Assembly: GCA_947579665.1 (NCBI GenBank)
Contig: OX388352.1
Coordinates: 73,012,113-73,076,112 of the forward strand
Origin: Sympetrum striolatum
Lineage: Eukaryota > Arthropoda > Insecta > Odonata > Libellulidae
Reading direction: 5' to 3'
DNA: 64,000 nt
Of this stretch, positions 24,201 to 33,100 are shown piece after piece (position 1 is the stretch's first letter; each line of letters starts with the position of its first letter). The notes beneath the pieces are model-generated. The model saw nothing but the letters and a program-made list of their open reading frames with translations, was not told the origin of the DNA and did no database searches. A program made the position numbers and the translations under genes.

Positions 24201-25021
24201 AAGACATATTATTACCACGGAGCATTAAAATCAGACAATCAATAAACAATAACAATCTTCACGAAAACTTCCACTAAATCGCAATAGTTGAACTGGAATG
24301 GCTCTAGAAAAGCTGTGTATGTACTTCACAAATAATATGCACGTGTACTTCCAAAATTCGTAGCAAAACAAACTCTTACGTACTAATATTAAATCATACA
24401 CACTTTACATTGAAATTACACATGAAAAATCAGAATAGGTTTTTGTATTATGACTTGAAATCGGTCTCAACCCAACAAAAAGCAGTTTCCTGGATTACAC
24501 CAAAGCAACAAATCGAGAATTGAACGAATGACTGCCCAAGATGAAAAGAATCATGAAATTTACTCCTTAACAAAAAGGCCGGCAACATAACGTCAAATTT
24601 ATGGTTTCAATCTGTAGTTGTAAGGTACATGGCGGAGACAACATTTAGAGCTTTCTCTCAATAGGCAGTATAATTCACCTGTCTCACCAACCGAAGACAC
24701 ACTCAACGAAAGCAAACTCAATCAAATTTTCGAAATCATTTCTTTCGCGAGCACCAATCCTTACCACACAAAATAAAACAGAAACAAAATGATTTAAAGA
24801 ACTCAAACTTATAGAACATGGCGGATTGTTACGCGTACGGTGATGTTATCACTTTAGAATAAATAGTACAATAATTTAGTACCTACTGGCACATTGTTGA
24901 AAATCACATAGCTTAGAATCTATATTACCTGGTAAAGATAACTAGAGGTCCCTAACAGATTCGTGGACGATGATTTAAAAGAACTCCAGTGAGTACCCCG
25001 TCTTCCTTCTTCGTCCGACAT
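6142..25021 (-). CDS. Unrecognised multi-exon gene (span)
   Basis: Span of a minus-strand gene assembled from individual exons. The first exon (24929-25021) begins MSDEEGRRGTHW. A chain of five exons at 19721-19780, 19463-19545, 16928-17010, 14449-14496 and 13416-13496 joins with matching phases (0, 2, 1, 1) and gives one continuous frame including KDIKLPYTDVHVNVG-like, LLLQFDINYLHALSDERRD, RKTEENNLFATAKK and VVVESRVYDEVLEVM segments. More tentative exons lie at 22097-22126, 20211-20372, 20076-20179, 11120-11218, 10111-10184, 9717-9778 and a terminal exon at 6142-6282. The product looks like a soluble, largely helical protein with no transmembrane run or signal peptide in the pieces seen. I could not name the family. 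Introns contain a Tigger element, MITEs, a SINE, a LINE tail and a Penelope-type inverted repeat. Confidence 0.6.
7436..7680 (+). repeat. Dispersed repeat family A, copy 1
   Basis: Starts GTACAGTCCTGGCCAATAGAAAC and shares most of its length with the copies at 8300-8640 (reverse) and 29038-29420 (forward). About 245 bp remain, truncated at the right end. Class unknown; no long inverted repeats or coding capacity. Confidence 0.7.
8300..8640 (-). repeat. Dispersed repeat family A, copy 2
   Basis: Reverse-orientation copy, about 340 bp. Its right edge reads CTATTGGCCAGGACAGTAC, the reverse complement of the family start. It carries the distal part that copy 1 lacks (AACTTGTGGTCCGAAGGATT in family orientation). 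Confidence 0.7.
8709..9125. mobile_element. Fold-back MITE with about 60-bp inverted ends
   Basis: The left end (8709-8773) and the reverse complement of the right end (9061-9125) align over about 60 bp, sharing AGCTCAATTTATGTAT and AAAAGTGTTT. The element is about 417 bp and has no coding capacity; the 67-codon open frame inside it is incidental. The superfamily is not clear from the ends. Confidence 0.65.
9717..9778 (-). CDS. Tentative exon of unrecognised gene
   Basis: Acceptor AATTTATTGCAG, donor GCAG|GTGGAT. The frame that follows a phase-2 intron reads GLEQSSLFWSTNQVHQKFCA and joins the exon at 10111-10184 through a Ser codon. Short and AT-rich, so chance is possible. Confidence 0.3.
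10111..10184 (-). CDS. Tentative exon of unrecognised gene
   Basis: Minus strand, acceptor TTATTATTCTAAATTAG and donor ACAG|GTATATT. Phase-0 entry gives CFVLHNYVKVFCLQTVFNIL then VELD, compatible in phase with the exon at 11120-11218. A downstream AG would also serve as acceptor. Confidence 0.35.
10655..11047 (+). mobile_element. tRNA-derived SINE ending in TGTA repeats
   Basis: The head contains polymerase III promoter-like boxes: an A-box region (TTAGCCTAGATGG) and a B box (GGGTTCGTTTCCC). It is followed by a body starting GTCAGACTTTTTTCAAGTCCG that recurs at 42211-42276 and 42278-42400. The stretch ends in AATAAAGTCTTT and a (TGTA)n run at 11018-11047, which may be the SINE tail. The right boundary is inferred. 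Confidence 0.65.
11120..11218 (-). CDS. Likely exon of unrecognised gene
   Basis: Open for exactly 33 codons on the minus strand between GAATGTAG and a GTAAAT donor, phase 0 on both sides. The peptide begins SQERLNNLYLTEFLGS and continues MKANLPLLCMKSINDYV. Composition is clearly protein-like. Its entry phase does not match the exit phase 1 of the exon at 13416-13496, so an exon is probably missing between them. Confidence 0.5.
12180..12670 (+). mobile_element. 5'-truncated LINE end
   Basis: Encodes the last residues of a reverse-transcriptase ORF: GKNLFNNRTIEQWNALPAS then IVEPFPFLVHTFKAKLKNIS and a stop at about 12309. The FxxRTIxxWNxLP pattern is the usual C-terminus of CR1/Jockey/L2-type LINEs. 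A 3' UTR follows, ending near an AATAATAA tract. Only the 3' end is present. Confidence 0.65.
13416..13496 (-). CDS. Exon of unrecognised gene
   Basis: Acceptor ACATACCAG, donor AGCT|GTAATT. Entering in phase 1 it completes a Val codon with the exon at 14449-14496 and reads YDEVLEVMSNFNYFKFKPT then FLYLTHS, leaving in phase 1. The matching phase over four joins is the main support. Confidence 0.55.
13964..14199. repeat. 236-bp inverted repeat of Penelope-like ends
   Basis: Two arms of roughly 100 bp, near-identical and in opposite orientation, starting GAAAAAATCAGGTAGACGGG. Each arm contains CTGATGATGGC...GAAACCGG, the pattern seen at the ends of Penelope-like retroelements and also at the relic near 57,750. 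The centre holds a partial extra copy of the inner sequence (CATCAGGTACAAATACAAA). Arms differ by only a few bases, so the structure is young or kept similar by conversion. Confidence 0.75.
14449..14496 (-). CDS. Exon of unrecognised gene
   Basis: A strong acceptor (GTTTTTTCAG) and donor (GTAATT) bound 48 nt. Only one frame is open; entering in phase 1 it completes Glu with the exon at 16928-17010 and reads NNLFATAKKVVVESR. Exits in phase 1. Confidence 0.65.
14563..16332 (+). mobile_element. Tigger/pogo DNA transposon, TA target duplication
   Basis: Complete but decayed element of 1,770 bp. The ends match each other as inverted repeats (about AAATAGAAGTCC at left, reverse complement CAGTAGAAGGCC at right), and both continue into a subterminal region rich in the motif TATAACGAG. 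It is flanked by TA on both sides, the target duplication of the Tc1/mariner/pogo superfamily. It inserted in an intron of the unrecognised minus-strand gene. Two further copies are at 37932-39431 and 56415-57300, both in reverse orientation. Confidence 0.9.
15179..16240 (+). pseudogene. Broken Tigger transposase
   Basis: Starts MERKRKALDLGKKYEIVQL, the helix-turn-helix (CENP-B-type) N-terminus of Tigger transposases. A stop after about 48 codons and frameshifts break the frame. Further pieces follow: a CENP-B-like stretch with DGWLNQFKGRRGIS and the DDE catalytic core at 15878-16240, where IVLLVDRCPGHP carries the second catalytic Asp and SVLQPLDQDII the third. Its product would cut and paste the element. 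It cannot be functional as it stands. Confidence 0.9.
16428..16678. mobile_element. 250-bp fold-back MITE
   Basis: Left end reads TTTGTAGCTGTTTCTAGGTAGC; the right end is its near-exact inverse (GCTACCTAGAAACAGCTGCAAA). The inverted arms extend about 80-90 bp, through GTACGTTTTGTC. It lies only about 95 bp beyond the Tigger element. No coding capacity. Confidence 0.85.
16928..17010 (-). CDS. Exon of unrecognised gene
   Basis: Acceptor TTCTACTCAACCATTAG, donor GAAG|GTGACA. Enters in phase 2 and exits in phase 1. Reads NYLHALSDERRDVMSIKG then RTLVIRKTE, charged and strongly protein-like. Phases match both neighbours. Confidence 0.75.
17011..19462. other. Intron of unrecognised gene
   Basis: No further exon that I trust. 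A run of 12 G sits at 17679-17690. A possible extra minus-strand exon near 17890-18020 follows a good acceptor (CATTTTTGTTTAG) but has no convincing donor. Confidence 0.4.
17679..17690. repeat. Poly-G run (12 G)
   Basis: Uninterrupted 12-base G run in an AT-rich intron; prone to sequencing length error and G-quadruplex-like structure. Confidence 0.9.
19463..19545 (-). CDS. Exon of unrecognised gene
   Basis: Reads TWDDQDVTHSAKQFSTTMR then ASLLLQFD, entering in phase 0 and leaving in phase 2 at a strong GTAAGA donor. The last two bases AT join the leading A of the next exon to give Ile. The acceptor (AAAATGAAAG) has a poor pyrimidine tract. Confidence 0.7.
19721..19780 (-). CDS. Exon of unrecognised gene
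   Basis: Exactly 20 codons, phase 0 on both sides, between TTTCCATTGTTAAG and GTAATAC. Reads DIKLPYTDVHVNVGNVKTMA. Joins in phase with the exon at 19463-19545. Confidence 0.65.
20076..20179 (-). CDS. Candidate exon with competing frames
   Basis: A strong donor (CCTG|GTGAGC) closes an open minus-strand frame that reads KKFGHMLATAIDVTASS then TLKLVQAECRPCTPSNP. Just upstream, past 20179, a different frame also looks like protein (YQLNAAELQRRNLAICWQ) and hits a stop inside this stretch. Either there is an intron boundary I have misplaced, or the segment carries a frameshift. The exit phase (2) does not match the phase-0 exon at 19721-19780. Confidence 0.4.
20211..20372 (-). CDS. Candidate exon of unrecognised gene
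   Basis: After an AG acceptor (AAAATCTTAAG) the minus strand is open for 53 codons: DLITSYYLYLVHRLSFYSAT, then WGDSEVVHVFLSECSHLLP and DLKEDIKR, ending at a TAA in an A-rich run. Very protein-like, but I find no GT donor before the stop. It may be an alternative terminal exon, or a frameshift in the A run may separate it from the next coding piece (20076-20192). Confidence 0.5.
   Translation of the reverse strand, partial: DLITSYYLYLVHRLSFYSATWGDSEVVHVFLSECSHLLPDLKEDIKRTRKIKK
20373..22096. other. Probable intron, no feature seen
   Basis: AT-rich, no exon-like open frame with both splice sites, no transposon end recognised. Confidence 0.4.
22097..22126 (-). CDS. Possible 30-nt microexon
   Basis: Ten codons, LWLSDILNDK, phase 0 at both sides, with a consensus donor AAG|GTATGT. 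It would fit in phase between the first exon and the exon at 20211-20372. Its small size makes chance hard to exclude. Confidence 0.3.
22127..24928. other. Probable first intron, no feature seen
   Basis: Long AT-rich stretch with no exon, transposon end or tRNA-like sequence that I recognise. Confidence 0.4.
24929..25021 (-). CDS. First coding exon of unrecognised gene
   Basis: ATG at 25,021 on the minus strand in a good context (GAGTAAGATGTCGG). Thirty-one codons, MSDEEGRRGTHWSSFKSSS then TNLLGTSSYLYQ, run to a CCAG|GTAATATAG donor in phase 0. The acidic N-terminus suggests a cytosolic or nuclear protein, with no signal peptide. The base composition rises in GC and CpG around the start, as expected at a promoter-proximal exon. 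Confidence 0.65.
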
Positions 25022-25110
25022 CTTACTCAAAGAACCAAGCACGCAGTACCGCCATATACGATTGGCTCTGAGGGCACTATTTTAGTCAAATCAAACAGTT
25101 TCTTCTTAAG
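25022..25110 (-). promoter_or_regulatory. 5' UTR and core promoter region of unrecognised gene
   Basis: The 60-90 bp upstream of the ATG hold the GC-richer sequence CCAATCGTATATGGCGGTACTG (minus strand), including a CCAAT box. No TATA box at a suitable distance. The transcription start is not visible from sequence. Confidence 0.35.
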
Positions 25111-28100
25111 TCAAAACATAGAGCTTATACGGTAAAATTAGATGCGATATATTGGTATTCAGCAGTCCGTGCATCCAAAAGCGCGTAATTTTGATGTAAA
25201 GTTCTTGTTTAAGTAAAAAACTTTTATTGCAATTTGATGAAAATTAAGCATTTTCAGTGGTGAGCAGATGCTTTGTTTTGAATTTTTCCTGAGAACGATA
25301 AGTTTTCTAAAAGATCTAGTTCCGAAATCTTTTTAAAAAATTTCCCATCTAAATTCATTAAGATGGATTAGAAATTAATTTTAAGGCGAAGAAAAAATTC
25401 CCCAATAGCAATGCATTGGCTTTAAGAAGTGCATTCCATATCATCTATTCAGTAGTACATGAAAAATTAGATAAACAAACCCTGCAATGTGCATATGAAG
25501 TGATAAAGAGATCGTACCTATAAAAAGTCATCTATAAAACGCCAATTAGATCTGTGTTTTCCGACTTTAGGTAGTGGTCATAAAAGGTTGTGGACATTCT
25601 TGACGTAATTACGAATAGGCCGTTTTTCTTATTTAGGGATTGCGGAAAGTTCAAAATAAGCATAATTGTGTACATAATTTCAGCTCTATTGAGTATAGTC
25701 TCCTTACGGTATACGTGCAACCTTTTCACATATATACGACGGGAAAAAAGTTGACTTTTTTACCCTGCCATTACTCCCTATTTTCAGCATATTTTCTCGA
25801 TGCTGTTCTCTCAATCAAAATATGTATAAGCATCTATTTTTTTAAGCTCGTGAGAAAATGTAAATGATTCTTCACTAGGAAATTCCATCCACCAATAACA
25901 TCACATTTCCATCTCACGCAGATATTAGAAAACTAAATTTTCATTATCTGTTCTCTAATACTCATTATATTACCTTGAAACTTAAAGAATTAAGAGAAAG
26001 ATATAAAAGAAATATATTCCGAAAAAATATTTTTATGAATGCAAATTTACTTGGTTAAATAATCACCGGATGTATTTTCCATATTTGCCATTTGCGTTTC
26101 TATTGGTAAGAAATATGTGAGTTAAATCAGATACATTGCAGAGTAGTATTTAGTAATGACGTATATTAAAAAAACCTCGTTACAGCTGTTCAATTTCTCA
26201 AAGAAATTCATCATTCAAACTGGAAAGGTAAACTGGCAATTAATGCATTTCACGTGAAGAAGAATGACTTACATGAGTAACTTGATACTCAGTGTAATAT
26301 ATTTTACTTTTTATATGATAATCGTTGAAACATTTTACCATTTACATGCCTGGTACATATTAGCAGAAGCAATATGATTCTCTATTCTGACTGGAAGCGC
26401 ATTGGATTCGGAACTCTCTAACAAAATTTGCGTCATTTACTGAAGAATATTGAACATGTAGTACACACTAGAGAATTTTAGTGACAGTTATTGCTTGAGC
26501 TGTGAATATTATGCGAGTACCAGGAATATGGTAATTCATAAACTTTCTTATTTTATTTAGTGAGTCATTTGTTCAATTGCTACTATGGCTACAGCGGCTT
26601 TGGTGATCGCCACGGTTGAAGCCGTAACTGTAGGAGAATCTTAATATTTATACTTTATGCACATATTAAAGATGGAAAAATTTAATGGCCTCGTAAGTTT
26701 TTATTTTTTTCTAGTGAATTCTGTAAAAGTACATCAACTCGGTTGATTTAATCTATTAAATTCGTTGAAATCAGAAACACCATATTTCACGTCACTATGT
26801 GTTGCCGTCTGTTTAGCGATGGGAATGGTTATGCCTTAAAAAGATAATTATTCTACAGTATATTTTGGAGAGTAAATAGAACAACTGTCTTGTAGATTTT
26901 GTGTTTTTCACGAGCTCTGCCTTGGAGGGTTGCAAGATTAAAATATCGTTTCTTGATTTCATTCGTATATTTTCTGCAATTAATGAGAATTGGGGTAGTG
27001 ATATGCTGAATTTTGGCCTTTTGGCCAGCTCATTTTCCAAATGTAACCGCTTAATCTTGGTTCTACGATTTCTCCGTTATATTGGGTGAGATTTGCGGCA
27101 AAGGCAACAGTTAATGTAGATACCTCAAGTCGGTCAAGTCCTACGAACTATAAATGGATAATGAGTCGAAAACCCCAAGGAGGGTCTTATGTATATTCTA
27201 CTAAATACATTTCAAAATGTTAAATATAAAGTAGACATTGAACTCATTAGATAAAACATTCTGCTAAATTTTAATGCATAATTTCATAGAAAACTTGTAT
27301 ATCATTTTGAGTTGACGTAATTTGAATAAGGGGAGCAAGCTACTTTTTTTGCTTGTTTTTAACATGATGCATTTACTCGCTGAAATTTGAATTCTCAAAC
27401 TTTTCTGCTGTCACCGGTGTTCAAAATAATGAATCACTTCACTGTGTACCTATTTGGTTTGAACATCAACTTAGTTCGCTAATTTCAGTGTCGGGGTATA
27501 GAGAGGCTACCTAGCAAACCACTATGGTGGTGGATGTTGTTCAAATAGTGTTCCTTACGTGACTTGAATGTAGAAAAGGCTTTACAAGCAAAGAAGATTT
27601 AATTTTACCCTAAGTCTTTCTGGAGGAAGCTCTAGGAATGTCAAATGGTATCCAAATGTACGATTTCACTATAATTTACATATTATATCAACTGAAAGAT
27701 CTTAACTTAATATTTTTCTAAGGTTTCTATATCATGCAGGAATTTCTTTGTCAAAGTACGAAACATTTTCATTATGGGTTGAGTGTCTTATAATCCTCAA
27801 TTTGCAGTTTAATTTTATTGTAAAAATCTCCCTTAGCCAACAATGAGCTTGTTCTTGGTAGGGTATATGATATCTTCAGATGTAGTTTTGCTGATATGAC
27901 ATTTAAGTGGTTTACTTCGTATTTCCTATCTATCCCATTTAGCTAGTGGAAAAGTTTCGGCATGGTTATAACACAATATAAAGGCATTACATTTCAAAAG
28001 ATTACCAGAATTGTATAACATTAGGTAGATGAGTGAATTTCCAATTAATTCAGTATGTTCAGAATTTTGATGAATGAAGTAGAATTTGAAAATTGGTCTC

Positions 28101-29037
28101 TTACCACCAACTCTGCTCTAAATATTTTCTCTAATTATTCAAGAGTGGTTCCAAAACTTTTGGTATAAAAAAGAGAAATGTATATTTCATTTAATCTTGT
28201 CTGCCTTGTTCCAAATGAAAGCTACGGAAGCATAAGTTATAATAGCATTTATTGTGGTCATTCTGTATTGGATGCAACTGTCACTCATCTATTCTAGTGC
28301 CCTACTTTGATAAATCTGCCTCACGTGGGAAAGTAATGGCTAAAAAAAATGTAACTAGGAGCTCACGGGCTATGTCTGCCAAGAGCCGTAATGAAGTTCT
28401 TTTGGGAGTGAAAAAGCAAGAGGGGAAGCTTTATAATTCAGGCCTTGGCTTATCAGCTAGTGAAACCCCTTTTGAGACACACTTCTTGTTAGGTAGACTT
28501 GGCTGAACTAAAGATACCTTCTCCACAGGATCTATACGCTGTCAGTTTTTCAGTACCTTTCTACTCTTCTTGGCTGAAGAGACTCATTGCTTCCATAGAT
28601 GTAACTAAAAAATGTTTCATAACTCCTATTTAATATATTTTATAGGATTAGAAAATTGTTTATCTATGTAAGAACTTTGAAAGTTCCCTTAAGGCATATG
28701 GCATAAGGTGCAAGAATAACTGAAATTTCCTTATTTATTGCTTCCATGTATTGTTTGCAGAAAAAATGAATTCTTGAATGGTTTTTTTCTAGCATCTATT
28801 ACGCAGATCTTTCTTGCAATATCAGAATGGCCTATGTAGGACCATTCAACTTCAATTGCAATGGAGCTTGCATTATGTCAGTAACATCTTCTGAGAACAT
28901 GTTTTCTCTGAACTTATTTGGTAAATCTATCCTTTGTATTAGTCTTCTAAAGATTCCCGTCCTTTGTTCTGAAGCATCTGAATAATTCTCATTGCGTTGT
29001 TGCATAGCAATTTTTTACTAATCATACTGCCTTTTGT
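25111..29037. other. Intergenic stretch with no firm gene
   Basis: Mostly AT-rich and featureless. Two points stand out: a GC-rich island of about 70 bp at 26577-26645, and an open plus-strand frame at 28252-28506 (84 codons, lysine- and serine-rich middle) without family similarity that I can see. Confidence 0.4.
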
Positions 29038-29420
29038 TGTACAGTCCTGACAAATAGAAACGCAACACCCCATACAGCAATTTGTGGAGAGCCATGGAAC
29101 TTCTTCTACGGAAGAAGTTTGAGAGTTATATCACGACTATGTAAGTGGCAGGGAAGGGTCTCAGAGTATTGGGGATGGAGAGTTGTTCTTTCTTATGATT
29201 TTATTAAATCCCCCTGCCACGCGCCACTGGCGGATTGCAGGGTTTAAATGTAAATGTATTAAATACAGGACTCACAACCAGTATAGGAACATATGGGAAG
29301 AAGGGCTCCGTAAATCTGAATATTCCACAAAACTTGTAGTCCAAAGCATTGGCGGAAACCATGCACAATCAAAATATGTTAATGTAAAACTTTACCCTGA
29401 GTAAAATTTCACAACTGCTA
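29038..29420 (+). repeat. Dispersed repeat family A, copy 3
   Basis: Forward copy starting TGTACAGTCCTGACAAATAG and continuing to ACCCTGAGTAAAATTTCACA, the fullest copy of the family. It is interrupted at 29210-29257 by a LINE 3' end with a perfect 7-bp target duplication. Confidence 0.75.
29210..29257 (+). mobile_element. 48-bp LINE 3'-end insertion
   Basis: Contains GCCACTGGCGGATTGCAGGG then TTTAAATGTAAATGT, matching the 3' end of the LINE at 56605-57237. Flanked on both sides by ATTAAAT (29203-29209 and 29258-29264). An extreme 5' truncation from target-primed reverse transcription. Confidence 0.8.
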
Positions 29421-30126
29421 TTGATGGTTGAACACAATATTTGACTTTTTTTTCTAACATTCTCGCAAATGGAATAATTTTGTCACTTTTCCAAGCAAGG
29501 ATAACCTCATTTCCAGGAGTAAAATCTGTAGAGCTCCCTAAGGTGTAGCTTTCCATGAAAGACTCATTCTATGAATTGTGGTGGACCTTAAGCCTAATTA
29601 TGGATTTTATAAACAACTGCATGCAGTCTTCTGAACTTCTAAATACAGTGGAAAGACTGAAATTTTATTAGATGAATGTTGAAATGAGTAGATCGATTAG
29701 TTATTACTCATCATTAGCTAAGTTAAGGGAGATGCTTTGATTCATTCAATGAACAACAAACTGTTATAAATTTCATGCGGTAAGGTATTTCTCCCCCTAA
29801 ATCATCGACAAGTTGAGACTGTTTGAGGATTTCAATTTACAAAATCCACGATGCACTCATATTCTGGGGAAATAATGGTAACACATTTAAGATGATGGAA
29901 TTTATTTTAGAACATACTCATGGTGCAACATCTACCAATAAGTCTTTTGTAAGATCTTCAGATTTCAACAACTGCAGTTAGTTCAGCAGTATCAAAAGAT
30001 ACAAATGTAAATAATGAACGTCATAAAAAAGAAACATTTTCCCTTCAAAATTTCTACAATAATCAGATAACTTAAAGATTCCCAGAAATGATGTAAACAG
30101 CAACACCAGGATGACTTCTTGTAATA

Positions 30127-30153
30127 TCATGATGAATTATCACAAAATGCCCT
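30127..30153 (-). CDS. CDC123: CDC123 candidate last exon
   Basis: After a good acceptor (CTATGTATTTTTTCAG), a phase-0 frame reads RAFCDNSS and stops. This follows the phase-0 donor of the exon at 33286-33423 and brings the total close to the family length. The C-terminal tail is not conserved, so another small exon could be the true one. Confidence 0.4.
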   Translation of the reverse strand, partial: RAFCDNSS

Positions 30154-33100
30154 CTGAAAAAATACATAGTAAGAATTAATTACCATATTTAGGAGTACAA
30201 GTTGATTTTTAAAACCTATATCAGAAAATTGACCACTACCTTAAAGGTTTAATGTAATAAATGTTTTCCAGAAGTCTGATATTTCAGATAAAACAAACTA
30301 CATACAGAAAGAATTTTTTTTCTTAAATGTTATGCTTAAAATTTATAGTAGGTCTTACTTGCCAATGTATCTTAAATTATCAGCCAGGTTGTCAGGTTTT
30401 ATTGATACAATGAAGGAAAAGAAAATCTAATAACAATCTTAATAACGTTTAAGACTGAACCTAATTACAGAGATGATATAAGAATGTACTAATATAATTA
30501 TATCACTCACTGTCTACAAGTGGCATATTCATTAATGGCTTGTTTTTCTTCACACATTACTCAATACCTGTAGTACAATTGCAAGTATAGAGTACAGAGA
30601 TTATCATGATACTTGTAAAAACCTCAACAACTATTTAATTTTATATTATAATGAAGTAATAGTGGAACCTGGGTTGACAAATGCCACAGATTAAGGATAA
30701 ATTTTCCAATCAGCAAACCATCAATTGGATAGCAAACAATGTGCTGAGCAACAAATACACAAAACTGATTTGATATTAAACAATTACTTTTTTTCTGCTA
30801 AGCATTTGAGTTTAATAAATGGATTTATCTCTTTTATATTAAGTCCTATGGCAATAACAGCTTCAAACAGCTCAAACAAATTAAATTTGTGAACTGAGGA
30901 TCCTCGGTATTCCTATGTAAAGATAATAAACAACAATAACAACTAAAAATATTGATGATTATCAATTTTAAAAGGGAACTTAATAAGATGATGACATAAT
31001 GAAAGAAATCTTAGAAATTAAATCAACAGAGAATGACTTCAGTAAGGAACCGTACACAAATTAGGTAACGCAATTTGGGACGAAGGGGGTCTAGGTTTGC
31101 GTTACCTCATGGTTTTAGAACAAAAAAAACACATCTGCATGATTAAAGTTTGAATTCAAAACTCGCGCGCAATCTACCAGAGAAAGTTGGCAGCTCTGAT
31201 CCGAGCGAGCACGAGTATCAAACGGATGTAGTCAGAGTGGGAGTGGTGTGTGGTAGGCTGCACGGGTATACCCCTGTCTGTGTTTTGTGCTAAGATAATT
31301 ATCAACAGATCATGGCATCAAATCTATGTAAGTTTTATTTACACCAGGGTTTTAAATGTATTCACATCTTCCGAAAGGTCCTGGTTTTGATGCCAAGCAT
31401 TATGTGAAGCGTATGGCAGGAATTTCAAATTATTTAGGATTCAGTTTCGAAAATATTTTAAACTACATCTCGGTAGAATAGCAAATTCAAAATCACAGAG
31501 GTCTCAGAACACATGCTCTTCTATATTAATATCGATAAAACTGTCACCATATGTGCGTGAGTTCAACGTTGCGTGGGTTCATAATTCTCCCACTTAAAAT
31601 GCATTGTGGCGGTATTGAAGAATTAAAAAAAAATCTCTTTCCTGATAATATGCTATCATAAAATCCGAATTGTGAATAGAAATCATACATACATTTCATA
31701 TAAGAATCTTATGGTTTCCGTAAGGTACTATTACTACTATACTTAGAATTAATATATATTTTCAAATTACAGTACTTTGTTGTTGCCTTAGCAATTAAGC
31801 AAACAATAAATCACATTCCAATAATTGACTTGTTGTATACATGAAAATACTGAGTTAGGGTTAACATGTAATAATTATACAACAACATATTCCAAATGTC
31901 ATAGTTTCAATGCTAAGTTTTCTTGTATGACATAGATACCCATTCTAACAAAATTATAGATCAACTGCACAACTTGGAGATCACAATAAGTTGCCTGAAG
32001 AGGTGATCAAACCTTTACCGAAAAACAGAAACGAGTTTAAATGTAGATGCTTTAATTTATGTTATTAAGTGGATTGAATATTTGTAATTTGTATTACTTG
32101 GATAGTTTTAAATGTGACGATGTGAAAATGATGAAGTGACCTATTTGCCTCAAAATAACATTGTAAATTGCAAAATGTAGTTTTTGTAATTAGAAGATAT
32201 ATTTTAGCAGGGATACCGGGAAGATATCTATTTGAATAAATGTGTACAAGTCATTATTGGAATATTTGTTTGATTTAAGTTGTTCATAGAAAATGCCAAC
32301 AGTTGGCATTTGGTGATATTCTACTCCCCTGACCTTTGCATTAAATGATAAGGAAGGAAGATCTTTCCCAGGGCACTAAACACCTTCCTAGCAGAATAAG
32401 CAGCCAGCTTTTATTACCTCATTTGGAATCGTTTCATAAATTAGCTGTAAGGCATATAACTCTTTCACGGATAAAGATTCACTTTTTTAATTAATTAAAA
32501 AGTCCCTTTAATTATATTGAGAAAGATTGGCTACACTGATCAAACACAAGATATTTGCATGCTCCTACAGATGAAAGTAGAAAAAAGATAGGATGCCAAT
32601 TATAGGACAAACCTAAATACCACTGAAAAACATTTGCGTGCTCGTACAGTTGAACGTAAGAATGTGATAGGATACTAATTAAGAGAGAAACATAACAAAT
32701 GAGAACAAATCTAAATAGAGATAATATGACCATAGAATTGAATGGTAAAAGATAAAAAATTGACGTATTTGAAATATAAATTAAAAACCTATCTAGACTT
32801 GCAAGGTTTCAAATTTTTATTGTTTTGTGAGTTTAATGCATGTTTGTTAGAAACCAACATATTAATTCTTAAATCTATATATTGATAGAATATCACAAAT
32901 CGTTTACAGATATTGGTGTTACATGGAAAGTAAACAAGATTTCCACTAATGTAGAAAAACCAATAAAAGCCTTCCATGTTGTCGAAGGCTACAAACTTTA
33001 TGTATGATAGGAACAAATGAACTGCTAACTTTAGGTTAAATTTTGCAACCTACAGCTAGACTAATGGCTCCATTAGTTTTCATAATTAATGAAGAGCGGT

